Source: Stagonosporopsis chrysanthemi
Lineage: Eukaryota > Ascomycota > Dothideomycetes > Pleosporales > Didymellaceae
DNA length: 41,282 nt
Assembly (NCBI GenBank): GCA_022560025.1
Contig: JAFISE010000225.1
Location: forward strand, 1-41,282
Direction: 5' to 3'
Shown: positions 21,943 through 31,375 of the stretch, in pieces
Numbering within the stretch: position 1 is the stretch's first letter
Layout: every line of letters starts with the position of its first letter
Made by a program: the position numbers and the translations under genes
Notes under the pieces: model-generated
The model's input: the letters and a program-made list of their open reading frames with translations, nothing else
What the model was told of the DNA's origin: nothing
The model's database searches: none

Positions 21943-23421
21943 ACTGGAACTCTAATGATGAATTCTTCAAATTCACGCGTGGCCGTTTCGTCGTGGATGA
22001 GACAGACAATGTTCGACAGCGAGAGATCAGATTCGACTTGAACAAGCTTACGAGTGTCGCGGCGGAGTCAGTTGGTGCTGCTCAATGCATTTCTATCGAG
22101 AAGTATTCCGACGGCATGTTCAACAAAGCATACCTCATATCTATGGATAATGAGAGGGAAGTCGTAGCCAAGGTGCCTAACCCAAATACTGGTGTCCCGT
22201 TGTCTCAAGTGTGGGACACGATGAAGCTAACCCAGAAACTCCAATTGCTTGTTAACTTGACAAGTCTCCAGAAGCAATGGCTGAGCGTTACATTCTCACA
22301 TTATGACAGTTTGTATTACGCAGGAGACGTGCAGCCACCAGTAGGCAACCATTACCTTAAGAATGGCAAGGTCGTTAAAGACTCGAAGCTTACTATGGGT
22401 CCAGCCACAGGCCGGGGTTGGATCGACGCCGGGCGCTCAACCTTGGACATCGAGAGGGGACCATGTACGTTGGGTCTGATAACGTTTTCATATAGCTGCT
22501 GACAAGTTTATAGGGGCTTCTCTAACACAGTATCTACAAGCAGTCGCGACGCGAGAAACGAACGCGATCCATTCCCTGAAATCCCCAAAGCAGACAGCCC
22601 TATTCTGTGGCATAAAGCTCTACCAACCTGACAAAGAAAAGAAGCTTACTGCATTGGCATGGTACCAGCAGATCATTGACGCACTTATCCCAAGAAACAC
22701 TACGATAAACAACTCATACCTTTGGCATAATGATTTGCATCATGACAACATCTTCGTAGACCCACATACACCTGAGAAGATTACGGGTATCATTGACTGG
22801 CAGTCTTGCCACATCTCACCGCTCTTTAATCACAACTGTGATCCAACCTTCCTCGACTGGGACGGACTAGAACCTGAGACGCTCGATTTGGCACCAATGC
22901 CGAAACTCTCTGGGCTTTCTCCGGAAGAAAGGTCTGCTGCCGTACGCGAATATGCAGTCCGAAATGTGTTCATCGGGTGGCGTAAACTCATGCATGCCAA
23001 AAGTCCCGACTTGTATCAAGTGGTGGAATTTCGAAAGTTGGCAGCATACGGGCTGATATTTCTTGCCCACCGTATGTTCGAATACGGCGAGGCGCACTTC
23101 CAGTCGCTTCTAGTAAATCTAAAGGATACGTGGGCGGACCTACCTGGCGTCACCGGCCATACTCCTTTCCCGTTCAGTTTTCCAGAAGCAGATATTCAGC
23201 GTATCAAATTAGATAGCGATGGAACAATAGCAGGGACCGAGCTTGTTGCGGCGGTCAAGGAGAGGCTAGGCGATTTATGGCCGGATAAAGGCTTCATTGA
23301 GTACGAGCGATACATTGATTGTAAAGCTGCCCTCCGTGAAGTCAGAGATCAAATGTTAGAACAACTGGCCGAGACTGACGAGGAAAAAGACGAGTACAAG
23401 CAGTACTGGCCTTTTGAATGA
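21943..23421 (+). CDS. AIM9-like aminoglycoside-phosphotransferase-fold protein, 5' end uncertain, internal deletion
   Basis: Exons 21943..22464 and 22514..23421; the intron (donor GTACGT, acceptor TATAG) restores RGPWASLTQYL. Homology-like sequence begins by 21945 (WNSNDEFFKFTRGRFVV), right after an acceptor CTATCAG, so an upstream exon is missing from my model; the first in-frame ATG is 21993, giving 459 residues. The kinase-like fold shows the N-lobe EVVAKVPNPN, the catalytic loop LWHNDLHHDNIF and the metal-binding IIDWQSCH, and ends in KQYWPFE as relatives do. The family belongs to the APH/choline-kinase-like enzymes, often with mitochondrial targeting; substrates are unknown. Between VPNPNTG and VPLSQVWDTM about 50 residues expected from the family (helix C and hinge) are absent with no intron present, so activity is doubtful. 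Confidence 0.85.
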
Positions 23422-23687
23422 TCTTTTCAGCGGAACCATCCCTCTTTAGAATAGAAAAAGTTACACTCTAGTGCGACTATTTTGGCCGATGTGACCATAG
23501 TACAAGCCAGTAACTCAACCACAAGCACCCGCCTACTGCTTTTGCATCGCTTCAGTGAACTGCTTGAAGACCTGATTGGGAACCCATTCGCTCAAGCGAA
23601 ATTGGGAGGCTGGGCTTTCACCATACATGCAATAAAGGACAATACGCCTTTAGAGTCTTCTACATAGATCCCTCATCACCACTAAGT

Positions 23688-23711
23688 ATAGTACTACGGC
23701 CGTAATACTAT
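23688..23711. repeat. 24-bp near-perfect palindrome
   Basis: Centred on TACGGCCGTA with arms ATAGTA/TACTAT and a single mismatched pair (23694/23705). It is followed at 23720-23744 by ACTAC-rich direct repeats and at 23785-23810 by a second small hairpin (AGTCC GTAGT, then ACTAC and GGACT). No gene is seen around them; they may be the remains of a small mobile element. Confidence 0.6.
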
Positions 23712-23965
23712 GCCTTGGACTACTACTACACTACTACTACACTAGCTGAACGTCTACTGAGTCTCCCCCGATTACTTAAGCCGCAGTCCGTAGTTGACTA
23801 CTGCAGGACTACCTCCTGTTGGAAATGCTGATTACTGACTGGTCCGCTGATTTCCTTTCGCGAGCAGCTGGTTCACGACCAGGCCACTCAACCGACTTCC
23901 TCACGGTTGGCCTGAAACTAGGCCATCTGATTGTGCTGTCCTGCTTTATGCTTCTATAATAACCA

Positions 23966-24100
23966 GCAAAACGTACTGACCCCCCTAAATCTGGCACGGT
24001 AAGCTATGGCATGTTTCTGGTTAGTTGCAAGCATCAGTTAGCCAATCAGAAGCGACTGTTAGAGTAGTGTACCAGTTTAGAGGGGATTAGTACGTTTTGC
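23966..24100. mobile_element. MITE-like element with ~32-bp imperfect terminal inverted repeats
   Basis: The left end GCAAAACGTACTGACCCCCC and the inverted right end GCAAAACGTACTAATCCCCT match for the first 12 bases exactly and continue through TCTGGCAC/ACTGGTAC with mostly C/T differences and one gap each way. The 135-bp element has no coding capacity. Such ends with a C run are typical, as far as I recall, of fungal Tc1/mariner-pogo (Fot1-type) elements. No clear target-site duplication is visible; flanks read ACCA and CTGT. The class assignment is inference; the inverted repeats are seen. Confidence 0.65.
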
Positions 24101-24759
24101 CTGTCACCGATACAAGCAGAGCACGCGTGAGATTCGTTTGTACTCAAAACTGAACAGTTAGGACAAAATCAACGTTAATGTACAGATACTTCAAAGTCCA
24201 TATAAGCCTATGGATTGGGTTAGATAAAAGACAAAGAGTGCACAACTAATGTAGCGTGCTGCCGTTCGTAAGAGATCAAGAGTAGGTCGGCAAAGCTAAA
24301 CAGCAGTCAAGACGAGTGTTCTAGTCTTGTAGTGGTTTTGTAGTACGCTATCCATGATACAGAAATACAGAACGCACAACTGCATTGATTGATACGTTCA
24401 GGGCGGCGACGATGATGCAGAAACACCGTGTTCCGTGTCTTGGCCTGCAACGCCTCTTCGGCTTGAATACCAATTTGAAGTGCGGTCAGCTCTTGGCCTC
24501 GCCAATCTCTGACCGGTCTCGACGACGAGGCGTTCTCACATCTACCAAGGCTTTCCATAGAAGTGATAAGGAGTTTTACGAAGCTGCACGGCTCGGCGGT
24601 TTTGTGGTGCAAAGTGGTTGAGGAAGGCTGACGAGCCAGGCCCCAGTCGCATGGCTCATGCTGGTCCTGCGGCGTTCTACCTCATGTACTTATAAACGCA
24701 CTGGAATTTGTTTGGAGTCATAGACCTTTCGCGTTGCGACTGTTGCACGTGTACAGAAA
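24101..24759. other. Intergenic upstream of the cysteine-rich gene
   Basis: About 660 bp with short overlapping open frames on both strands, none supportable. The last 100 bp should be the promoter of the gene at 24760. Confidence 0.5.
24691..24696 (+). promoter_or_regulatory. TATA box candidate
   Basis: TATAAA lies 64 bp before the start codon at 24760, a plausible spacing for a short 5' leader. Confidence 0.4.
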
Positions 24760-25489
24760 ATGACTGCCGCTGACCTGATGCCCCGCCACATCACCACGGC
24801 AGCCACGGCATTACCGTCTCACGTACTTGTTAACCGACAGGTCAATAGCAAGAATTATGAATTTCCTGCTTGTGCGCAAGACGCTAGCGGCCCATGTCAA
24901 CAGTCAAAGAGCTCAAGCGCGGCATGCGAGCGACAGTTTGAGACAGTCTCAGGGCTAACGTTCAATCAATTGTATTTCTGCATGTGTACCAATGGGTACT
25001 ACGAACGCTCATCAGAGTAAGTAACACAGGATCGCGACTCTAGGCAGACTCTCAACATAAGATGCCTCGATCGATTTTCAACTGACAATCGGCAGATGCT
25101 GGAGCGACTGTTATGGCAACACTCGAACCACCCCGGATCCAGAGTCTGTCAGTCGCAAATCGAGACAACAAGAGCTAGCCTGTGAAAGCTACTCACTAGG
25201 GGCTGATTCTGAGTTGGCTCTCAGTAGTAGACTCACCTTCACCGCCAACGAGACTTCCGCCATGGCAAGCAGGACGACTTCTGACAGCATCTATCGCGGA
25301 GCGACTGCCGGCGCAACGGCATCCGCAAACGTTGAAGAGACTGCTCCCTGGGTTGAGAGACCAACGGCAGAAAGGCCAAGTCAGCAAAATTCAAGTGCCC
25401 AGCGGTCTGCGAAAGAGCATCTGGGCGGGATTAGTGGTAGCATTCTAATTCTGCTTTTATTGTCAAGCTACGCGCCATGGTATTCGTAG
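24760..25489 (+). CDS. Small cysteine-rich protein, probably GPI-anchored
   Basis: join(24760..25016,25096..25489) gives 216 residues. The intron has donor GTAAGT and acceptor GGCAG; joining yields YYERSSECWSDCYGN in frame. The first ~115 residues carry eight cysteines (ACAQ, PCQQ, ACER, FCMC, ECWSDC, ACES), suggesting four disulfides. A Ser/Thr/Ala-rich stalk follows with an N-glycosylation sequon (NET), and the protein ends in a hydrophobic run (GSILILLLLSSYAPW) after small residues, as in a GPI-attachment signal. The N-terminus is only weakly signal-peptide-like (TTAATALPSHVLV), so a different start or an unseen exon is possible. Likely a cell-surface protein; I do not recognise a named family. 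It converges with the orphan membrane-protein gene on its right. Confidence 0.65.
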
Positions 25490-25637
25490 CACGATTATCA
25501 AATCTATTAGCGTTTATCGAGCAAGGGTACATGTTCACGCGTCTAGTAAAAGGTGACGATGAGTTTGAGCCTTACATCTGCTAGTTTGCCCGCTGCTTCA
25601 TCCAATCCACATTAGCAAAGCCGATAATGGAGTGCGC

Positions 25638-28292
25638 TTAGTGTGCGTTGCCAGCCAACAATTGACCCCTCTCCGCATGAGCAGTGTCATTGACAGTCTC
25701 TACTGCTGCGTCACTGTCAGAACCTTTGTCCTTTGAGACCTTGCAGAATTCTTCATTCTCCGGTACAACGACCTTCCCAAAGGCCAACCTCAAATGACCC
25801 TGTGCTTCGTTCCATGCTTTGGAAGATTGCGTCGCAGCATCGTCCGTATGAAGAAGAAGAGTGGTAGCGAGGCGGCCAGGACTGGTCTGGTTGTAGGTCC
25901 TTTGCATCGTCTGTAATATCGTTGATGTTGTGATGGCAGACCAGATGGCTCCAGCAAGGGCCAATAATAGTAAGGCGAGAACTAAGAAGGACGGAATTGC
26001 GTATCTGATGTCATAATGGAGGACTCGACGATAGACTACTACTTTAGCACGTGGAAACCCTTGGACGCTGTCATCAACAGCCAGACTGGCTGGCCAATCC
26101 ACGTATCTGGATGAGAAGGACGTCTTCGTGCCAACAAGAATTGCTGCTAAGTAATTCGTAAGGATCAAGCTGGGGATTTGAGAGGCTGTCGTCTGGTTTT
26201 GCGACAGGCGAACCCACCGCTGATACAAGGCATATTCCATATCGCCTGAATAATCCGGTCCACCGAGCCAAGGATTGTAAAGCTTTGCAAGACGGCTTAG
26301 CAAGCCGCTTGTTGCAGCCAGTGCATCGCCACCATCGCCCTGAGCGAGGGCGGTCTGCATTGACGGGCTGGTTGGGAGCCAAAGTGATTCTGATCGCAAA
26401 GAATCGAACAATTTGGTGGTCTCATACTCTTTGCTGACAAGTCCCCAGAGCGGGTCGAAGTTCATCCTCTGGTCGCCGCTGCTTTCTACAGCCCAAATCG
26501 GCATCGACGCGTTGTCAAGATAAACCTTCGGTGCTATGTCCAGTACTTCAAGCGCCGTGAATTCTTTTTTAGTACCGTTGAATCGAAACTTGACTGTCTT
26601 GATACTAGCTTTATACGCCGTAGCGCATACGTAAAGGTTCTTTCGAACTGTCCGCACACCAGTGTAGTTTGACGCCGATAAGCTTTCTCCCATGTGTTCT
26701 GCAGGCGTGCCAAGCACAGCACCGCATTGAATGGCAGGATAGTCGACGCCTGACGCACGACGATCGGGGCCGAATTCACTCAATTCGTACCACCCTTGGC
26801 AAATCTGTTCTGTGGCGGTCAGTCAACCTGGGTTCTTACTTCTGACCAGTGAACTTACCAATGGCGGAGTAGTTGAGAGCCAACAGCTTGTTCATACCAT
26901 CTGGATAATAAGGGACAAAGGCTGGCGGCCGAAAGGTCGATGTATTAGAAGAGCTTGTGTTTGGGTTGTTAAAGTCGTAGACCCGTATCACAGGAGGTAC
27001 GCCACCAAATCCTTGCAATTTACTGGTCTTCATCGACGTTAGATCAAGCGAGCTGACAACTTCCGTGCCAATTGGATATGGAGACACAGTCTTCGTTGAA
27101 TCGTTCAACGGCAGCGTAACCCCTATGCTACTGGCGACGAGGATATTGTGCATCCGCGCAGCCTTCAAGGCATGTGCGTACAAATCGAGTGTCTGGTTGT
27201 CCATCCAGGGCCTAGACTCCAGATCTAAGTATGATAAATCGACAAATGCACCTCTGTCGATCATATGCTGTGTGACGTTGTCGGAAAAGCTCGCCACAGT
27301 GGTCTCAGTACGAATCTCAGCGGACAAATTAGTGTCCACGCATTGGGTCACTGGTTCGATCCACGTTATGTCTTCACTCCATGTTCCGCCGTATTGTAGG
27401 CCCCGAGGAATGGTGTGATTTCTGAAACCGACTCCAGGATTCGATCTCAGGTCAACAATGAGTCCCTCTTTCAGGAGAATTGTATCCGCTTGCACCATGC
27501 TCTCAATGTGACGAGAATTTCCACGAACGTACGGCTGTCCTTTGTCTATGATGTCGGCCCGATCTATCGTCCAGCGACGATATTGAATGTCGAACAACCC
27601 AGAAACCGTGTTACCAAAGTCTGACGTTGCACTCCTGAACATTTCGGTGTAGTTCCTCGGTATTGTGGTATTGATGGTAGAGTACGAATCTGTCTCAAAG
27701 CTTCGCAATGTGCCCTCTTCGGTCCAGTTCATGAAGACGCCCTGATACTGACCAGGGCAATTGATCGTTCGCCCGTGATCACAAAGTCGACTAAATTTGA
27801 AATTAGGCCTCGGCATTGTGACTTCTCCCCAGGGAGAAGGGTCCTTGATGTATTGAAACTCAACGACTTCGGCATCGCCAGGCAGGATCCTTTCAGATAG
27901 TCCAAGCGGCGCCAGGATACTGCCAAGTATCAACAAGGCTGCTCCTGCGGTTGAAGTCCAGGTCAGGATCGTAGTCGAGGTAGACACATAGCGACTGCTT
28001 ACGGCATCCGCCCGTAGCAAATGTGGCCATACGGTGTTCGCAATGTAACGATTGAGTACAGACCTAGTATCGTTACTGAAAGCTCTGTAATTGTCGTATC
28101 GCACTACGAACCATGTGACTGCAGTATTTACATTCCCAGCGCTTCTCACCAGGACCACAGCTATTGCAGCGGGAAGCACATACTGCACTTCAATCAAAGT
28201 AAGTCAGGAGCACACTTCACCATTACCAGTACAGTCATACCTAACACGACGGCCGCAGCAATCAAACCGGAGGTCTCCGCAATAGTGAGCAT
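25638..28292 (-). CDS. Orphan fungal multi-pass membrane protein, ~850 aa
   Basis: Three exons, complement(join(25638..26809,26860..28187,28241..28292)) on the preferred model (850 residues; exon borders within one base). The start MLTIAETSGLIAAAVVL is the first half of a membrane segment continued by VQYVLPAAIAVVLV in exon 2. Intron 1 could instead run 28183-28226 (donor GTAATG). Intron 2 (donor GTAAGT, acceptor CACAG) joins SAI to EQICQGWYELSEFGPDRRAS. A second membrane segment lies at ~85-110 (AALLILGSILAPLGL), then ~600 residues rich in NxS/T sequons, probably extracellular, then a third segment near 735 (YAIPSFLVLALLLLALAGAI) and a short cytoplasmic tail. I recall similar proteins as large lineage-expanded families in Dothideomycetes and Sordariomycetes, with no known function. 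The frame is intact. Confidence 0.8.
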
Positions 28293-28874
28293 CGGAAATT
28301 CTGGGTATACAGTTTGCAAAAACCATGAACAGTTTCTTCAGGAATGAAGTATTGGAGAGATCACATACTCTCAAACAATGTGCGGTCTGGTGAGGCCCAG
28401 ATCATCGCAGTGACGCCGCCACCTAACGTCTCTCAATCGCCAAGCCCCAATCGTGTATTGATGATATTGAGGGCCTTGCAGAAGGCTGCAGAAGCGTGGA
28501 AAACCGCGGCATGTGGCGCACAAGGCTGGCCACCGGTCAACTTCGATCGCCGATTCTGCATATATTACTTTGTAACCCAGTCGAAACTCAAACAAAGATA
28601 TGCGCGGCGGTGTACAAGACATTCTCGCCCAGAATTGTCGAAGCTTGAAATATCATGCGTTGCTATCGAAGTAGAGGCCTTCTGGCTGTAGTTCGTTGTA
28701 ATCTCGAGGAGACCCTGCTCTGTTTCCACGTGACAAATAAACAGCTTTGGTCCTTGTCGGTTTCCTCGCTTTGAAAGACGAATCCTAGAACATGATCAGG
28801 GGCAGAAGCATCGAGGACGCCTGATATGGTCTTCATTAGCGAAGGCATGTTGTTTAAATATATTCGGTGGTACG
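28293..28874. other. Intergenic, upstream of the orphan membrane-protein gene
   Basis: About 580 bp with no supportable gene; it should hold the promoter of the minus-strand gene starting at 28292. Confidence 0.5.
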
Positions 28875-29075
28875 TTAGCTCGCCTGGGCAATTCGCCCTA
28901 AACGCCAATCACCCAAAGACCTGCGGCTACTCCATGACTTATACACATTGGTGGCTAATTGTGGCGTCCTGGAGATGATCCAGAGGTTGTTCCGTTCAGA
29001 CAGGTTGGCCGCTGCGGTTCCGGGGATTTCTACGTTTGTGGCCCTGTAGGAGCGGACTACCTTAGGCATAGCCAA
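28875..29075 (-). pseudogene. Lipocalin-like C-terminal fragment
   Basis: The minus strand reads NNLWIISRTPQLATNVYKSW and then RSLGDWRLGRIAQAS before a stop. LWILSRTP followed by a tyrosine-containing helix is the C-terminal signature of Blc-type lipocalins. The residues before it (from MAMPKVV) do not resemble the rest of a lipocalin barrel, and an AT-rich tract begins just upstream at ~29090, so only the last ~45 residues seem to survive. This is a short match recognised by eye, so it is tentative; no intact gene is present. Confidence 0.4.
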
Positions 29076-29090
29076 AGCAGGGGCTAGTAG

Positions 29091-29240
29091 ATTTAGAACC
29101 CCTTAATTATAAAAAACAGATGAAGTACTAGATAAAGTACATAGGTAACAGTAAATAAAAATGCTTTTTTAAATTACATATTTGAGAAAAAGCTTAGTAA
29201 ATCTATCTATATTATATTTCAAGATTTCAAAGCACATTAT
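29091..29240. other. AT-rich tract
   Basis: About 150 bp that is far more AT-rich than the surrounding sequence (long A/T words such as TAATTATAAAAAA, TTTTTTAAATTACATATTT). It has no coding frame. It resembles the short AT-rich scars left by repeat-induced point mutation of transposons, which is an inference. The next ~385 bp to 29625 return to normal composition and hold nothing I can identify. Confidence 0.6.
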
Positions 29241-29625
29241 GCTTATTGCTGCCGGCAGGAAGCCTCAAATTGAAAGGGTTGAGATCGTGACGTAACAGGT
29301 CGCTCACTCAATTGAACAGTCGTAGACACAACGGTCTCCATGTGGTATTGTATGCCAATAAACCCCACGATCCTTGCACGAAGATCGACAACGCCAGCCT
29401 CCACAGAAGCACTTCAAGTGCTCAAACGTAGTGCTTTCGCAGGGGTCCCCGCGATGTTACCTCCACAAAGAACATCACACGACTGCTCTTGGGATAGTTG
29501 TGGATACAGGAAGAGCTTTATTTGAAGGACGATTGCGCCCGACGAGGATAACAATCACCATGAACATTTGCGTTGCACAACAGCTCAAGAGAAGTGATGG
29601 ATTCAAGATATTCTAATCTTCCGTA

Positions 29626-30979
29626 ATGAGGCTCTTTCATCTCTTGAATTTCGCTCTTGCGGTTTCTGCTCTTGCACAGACTTCAATGGAGAAAAGAAAA
29701 TGCGAGATCAGTCCCTACAACGGCAAGCATCGAGTCTTCATTGCAACAGATATGAGCAATAATTTCGATGACTAGATGAGTCTTGTACGCCTCCTAACAT
29801 ACGCCAACGAGCTCGACATACAGGGAATTGCAGACTCAACGTTGATCCACAAAAACGACTCCGTGGAAGAGAGGACTATCAGGGAAGTCATCTGTCTACG
29901 GGAACATCACGCTTAACCTGAATGCACACATTCCCTCAAACGAACCATACCCAACTGGCTCCGAGCTACTTTCAAAGTCACTATCGACCATCCAATCTAT
30001 GGTCTTGAGGCTCTGGAGCGCAACCCCTGCGACTCTGCAGCAACTCTCGTTGAACTTGTGGACGACCCGCCTGAGTCCACTTGTTTTCTTGCCTGGGGTG
30101 GCACAGTCATCCTCGCAGAAGCTCTCGACCACGTCTCATCTACACGTAACGCACTGCCGTCGCCAAATTCATCAGCAAGCTCCGCGTATATGCGATCTCC
30201 ACCAAGACGACGCCGGCCCCTGGCTGCGGCTTCACTGTCCCCAGCTCTTCTACATTATCTCCATCCACGCCATGTAAGAGTACGCCCGCGCAACATGACG
30301 GCATCTCTGGCGAACTCTTCCGCCCCGCCGACCGCGGTGGCCCAGACAGCTCGCTCAGAACTAACCAATGGCTGGAAGAGGACATCCGCAGCGCAGGCGA
30401 GCTGCGCGAACACTACCCCCACTACGACTACATCATGGAAGGCGACACGCCCTCCTCCTTCCCACTGATCGAAAACAGCCTCGGCGAACCTGAACATCCC
30501 GAATGGGGCAGCTGCGGCGGTCGCTACAAGCCCATCGATCGCAGCGGGGCGCAATCCCGAGTCTACTCCGACGCCACGGACTTCGCGGAGGGCGAGCAAC
30601 CACGCGAGTACCAGGCGCTGGTGGAAAGCCACCAGTATGACTCCGCGAACCGCATGAAGTGGTCACTGGACGCGGATTACAGCGCACACAACCACACGCT
30701 GATCACCGTCCTCAACGGGGAGTGCGATGGCGTGGTGCAGATTGACCACCGCTTCAACGACACTGTTGTGCTGGACGCAAGCGAGAGCTGGGTTCAGATG
30801 GTGTTACGTTGGCGTTTAAGCGGTTCCACTACTGCGACGTGGTGATGGAGATGAGTGGTGCTGTTACAGACAGTGTGGTCAGTAAGAACCTGACGATTAC
30901 GCCAGCGAACGAGGAGGGGAGTATTGTGGGGGTTACGCCGTTGAAAAACATGACTATGCATGTCTACGGTGACGGATAG
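29626..30979 (+). pseudogene. Decayed DUF1593 / Sde182-like secreted protein gene
   Basis: Begins with a good signal peptide (MRLFHLLNFALAVSALAQ), then HRVFIATDMSNNFDD followed by an in-frame TAG at 29773, exactly where relatives continue DDSMSLVRLL; the sequence resumes MSLVRLLTYANELDIQGIA. Family sequence then hops between frames: YGNITLNLNAHIPSNEPYP after ~29893, HPIYGLEALE after ~29975, AKFISKLRVY near 30155, DDAGPWLRLHCPQLFYIIS near 30205, GISGELFRPADRGGPDSS from ~30300, and a last shift near 30793 (WVQMVL where the other frame reads SDGVTLAFK), ending at TAG 30977. DUF1593 proteins have a nucleoside-hydrolase-like fold and are linked to carbohydrate binding in bacteria. With one nonsense codon and at least five frameshifts, none at long homopolymers, this is a pseudogene. 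Confidence 0.85.
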
Positions 30980-31375
30980 GCGGGACATGGGAGTGCTGGC
31001 GTACCGCAGGGTGATTTTGAATCTTGTGGCGTAGGTCGGTCACGGTATGGAATCGAGTAAATGGAGAATGGGGTTCGCAAGGCAGACTTACGTGAGTGCT
31101 GGATTTACAGCCCTACCAGCTACAGTATCAACGGAGACTGACATGGGCAGTCGCCTGTTGTACCATGATCCGGATGTATGAGAACGATAGATATGTACCT
31201 CAGAGAGGGCCCGAAAACCCAAATTCTCGACGCAATCAGTAATGGACACATTGATAAGAACACTTTATTAATACAATATCAGGACGATCGTCAACAGTTC
31301 GTTTCGAATGCATTAAGTATAAAAACAAACCCGGCTATGCTAGACATAAGTGATAATGCTCATAAACAACCTCCT
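30980..31375. other. 3' intergenic region
   Basis: 396 bp between the end of the pseudogene and the end of the GMC gene (convergent). No gene seen. Confidence 0.6.
31264..31269 (-). terminator. Polyadenylation signal candidate for the GMC gene
   Basis: AATAAA on the minus strand, about 107 bp past the stop codon of the GMC oxidoreductase gene, in an A/T-rich setting. Confidence 0.4.

Noticed and set aside
24307..24612. A 101-codon minus-strand frame
   Set aside because: No recognised motif, overlapped by a similar frame on the other strand, no splice partners.
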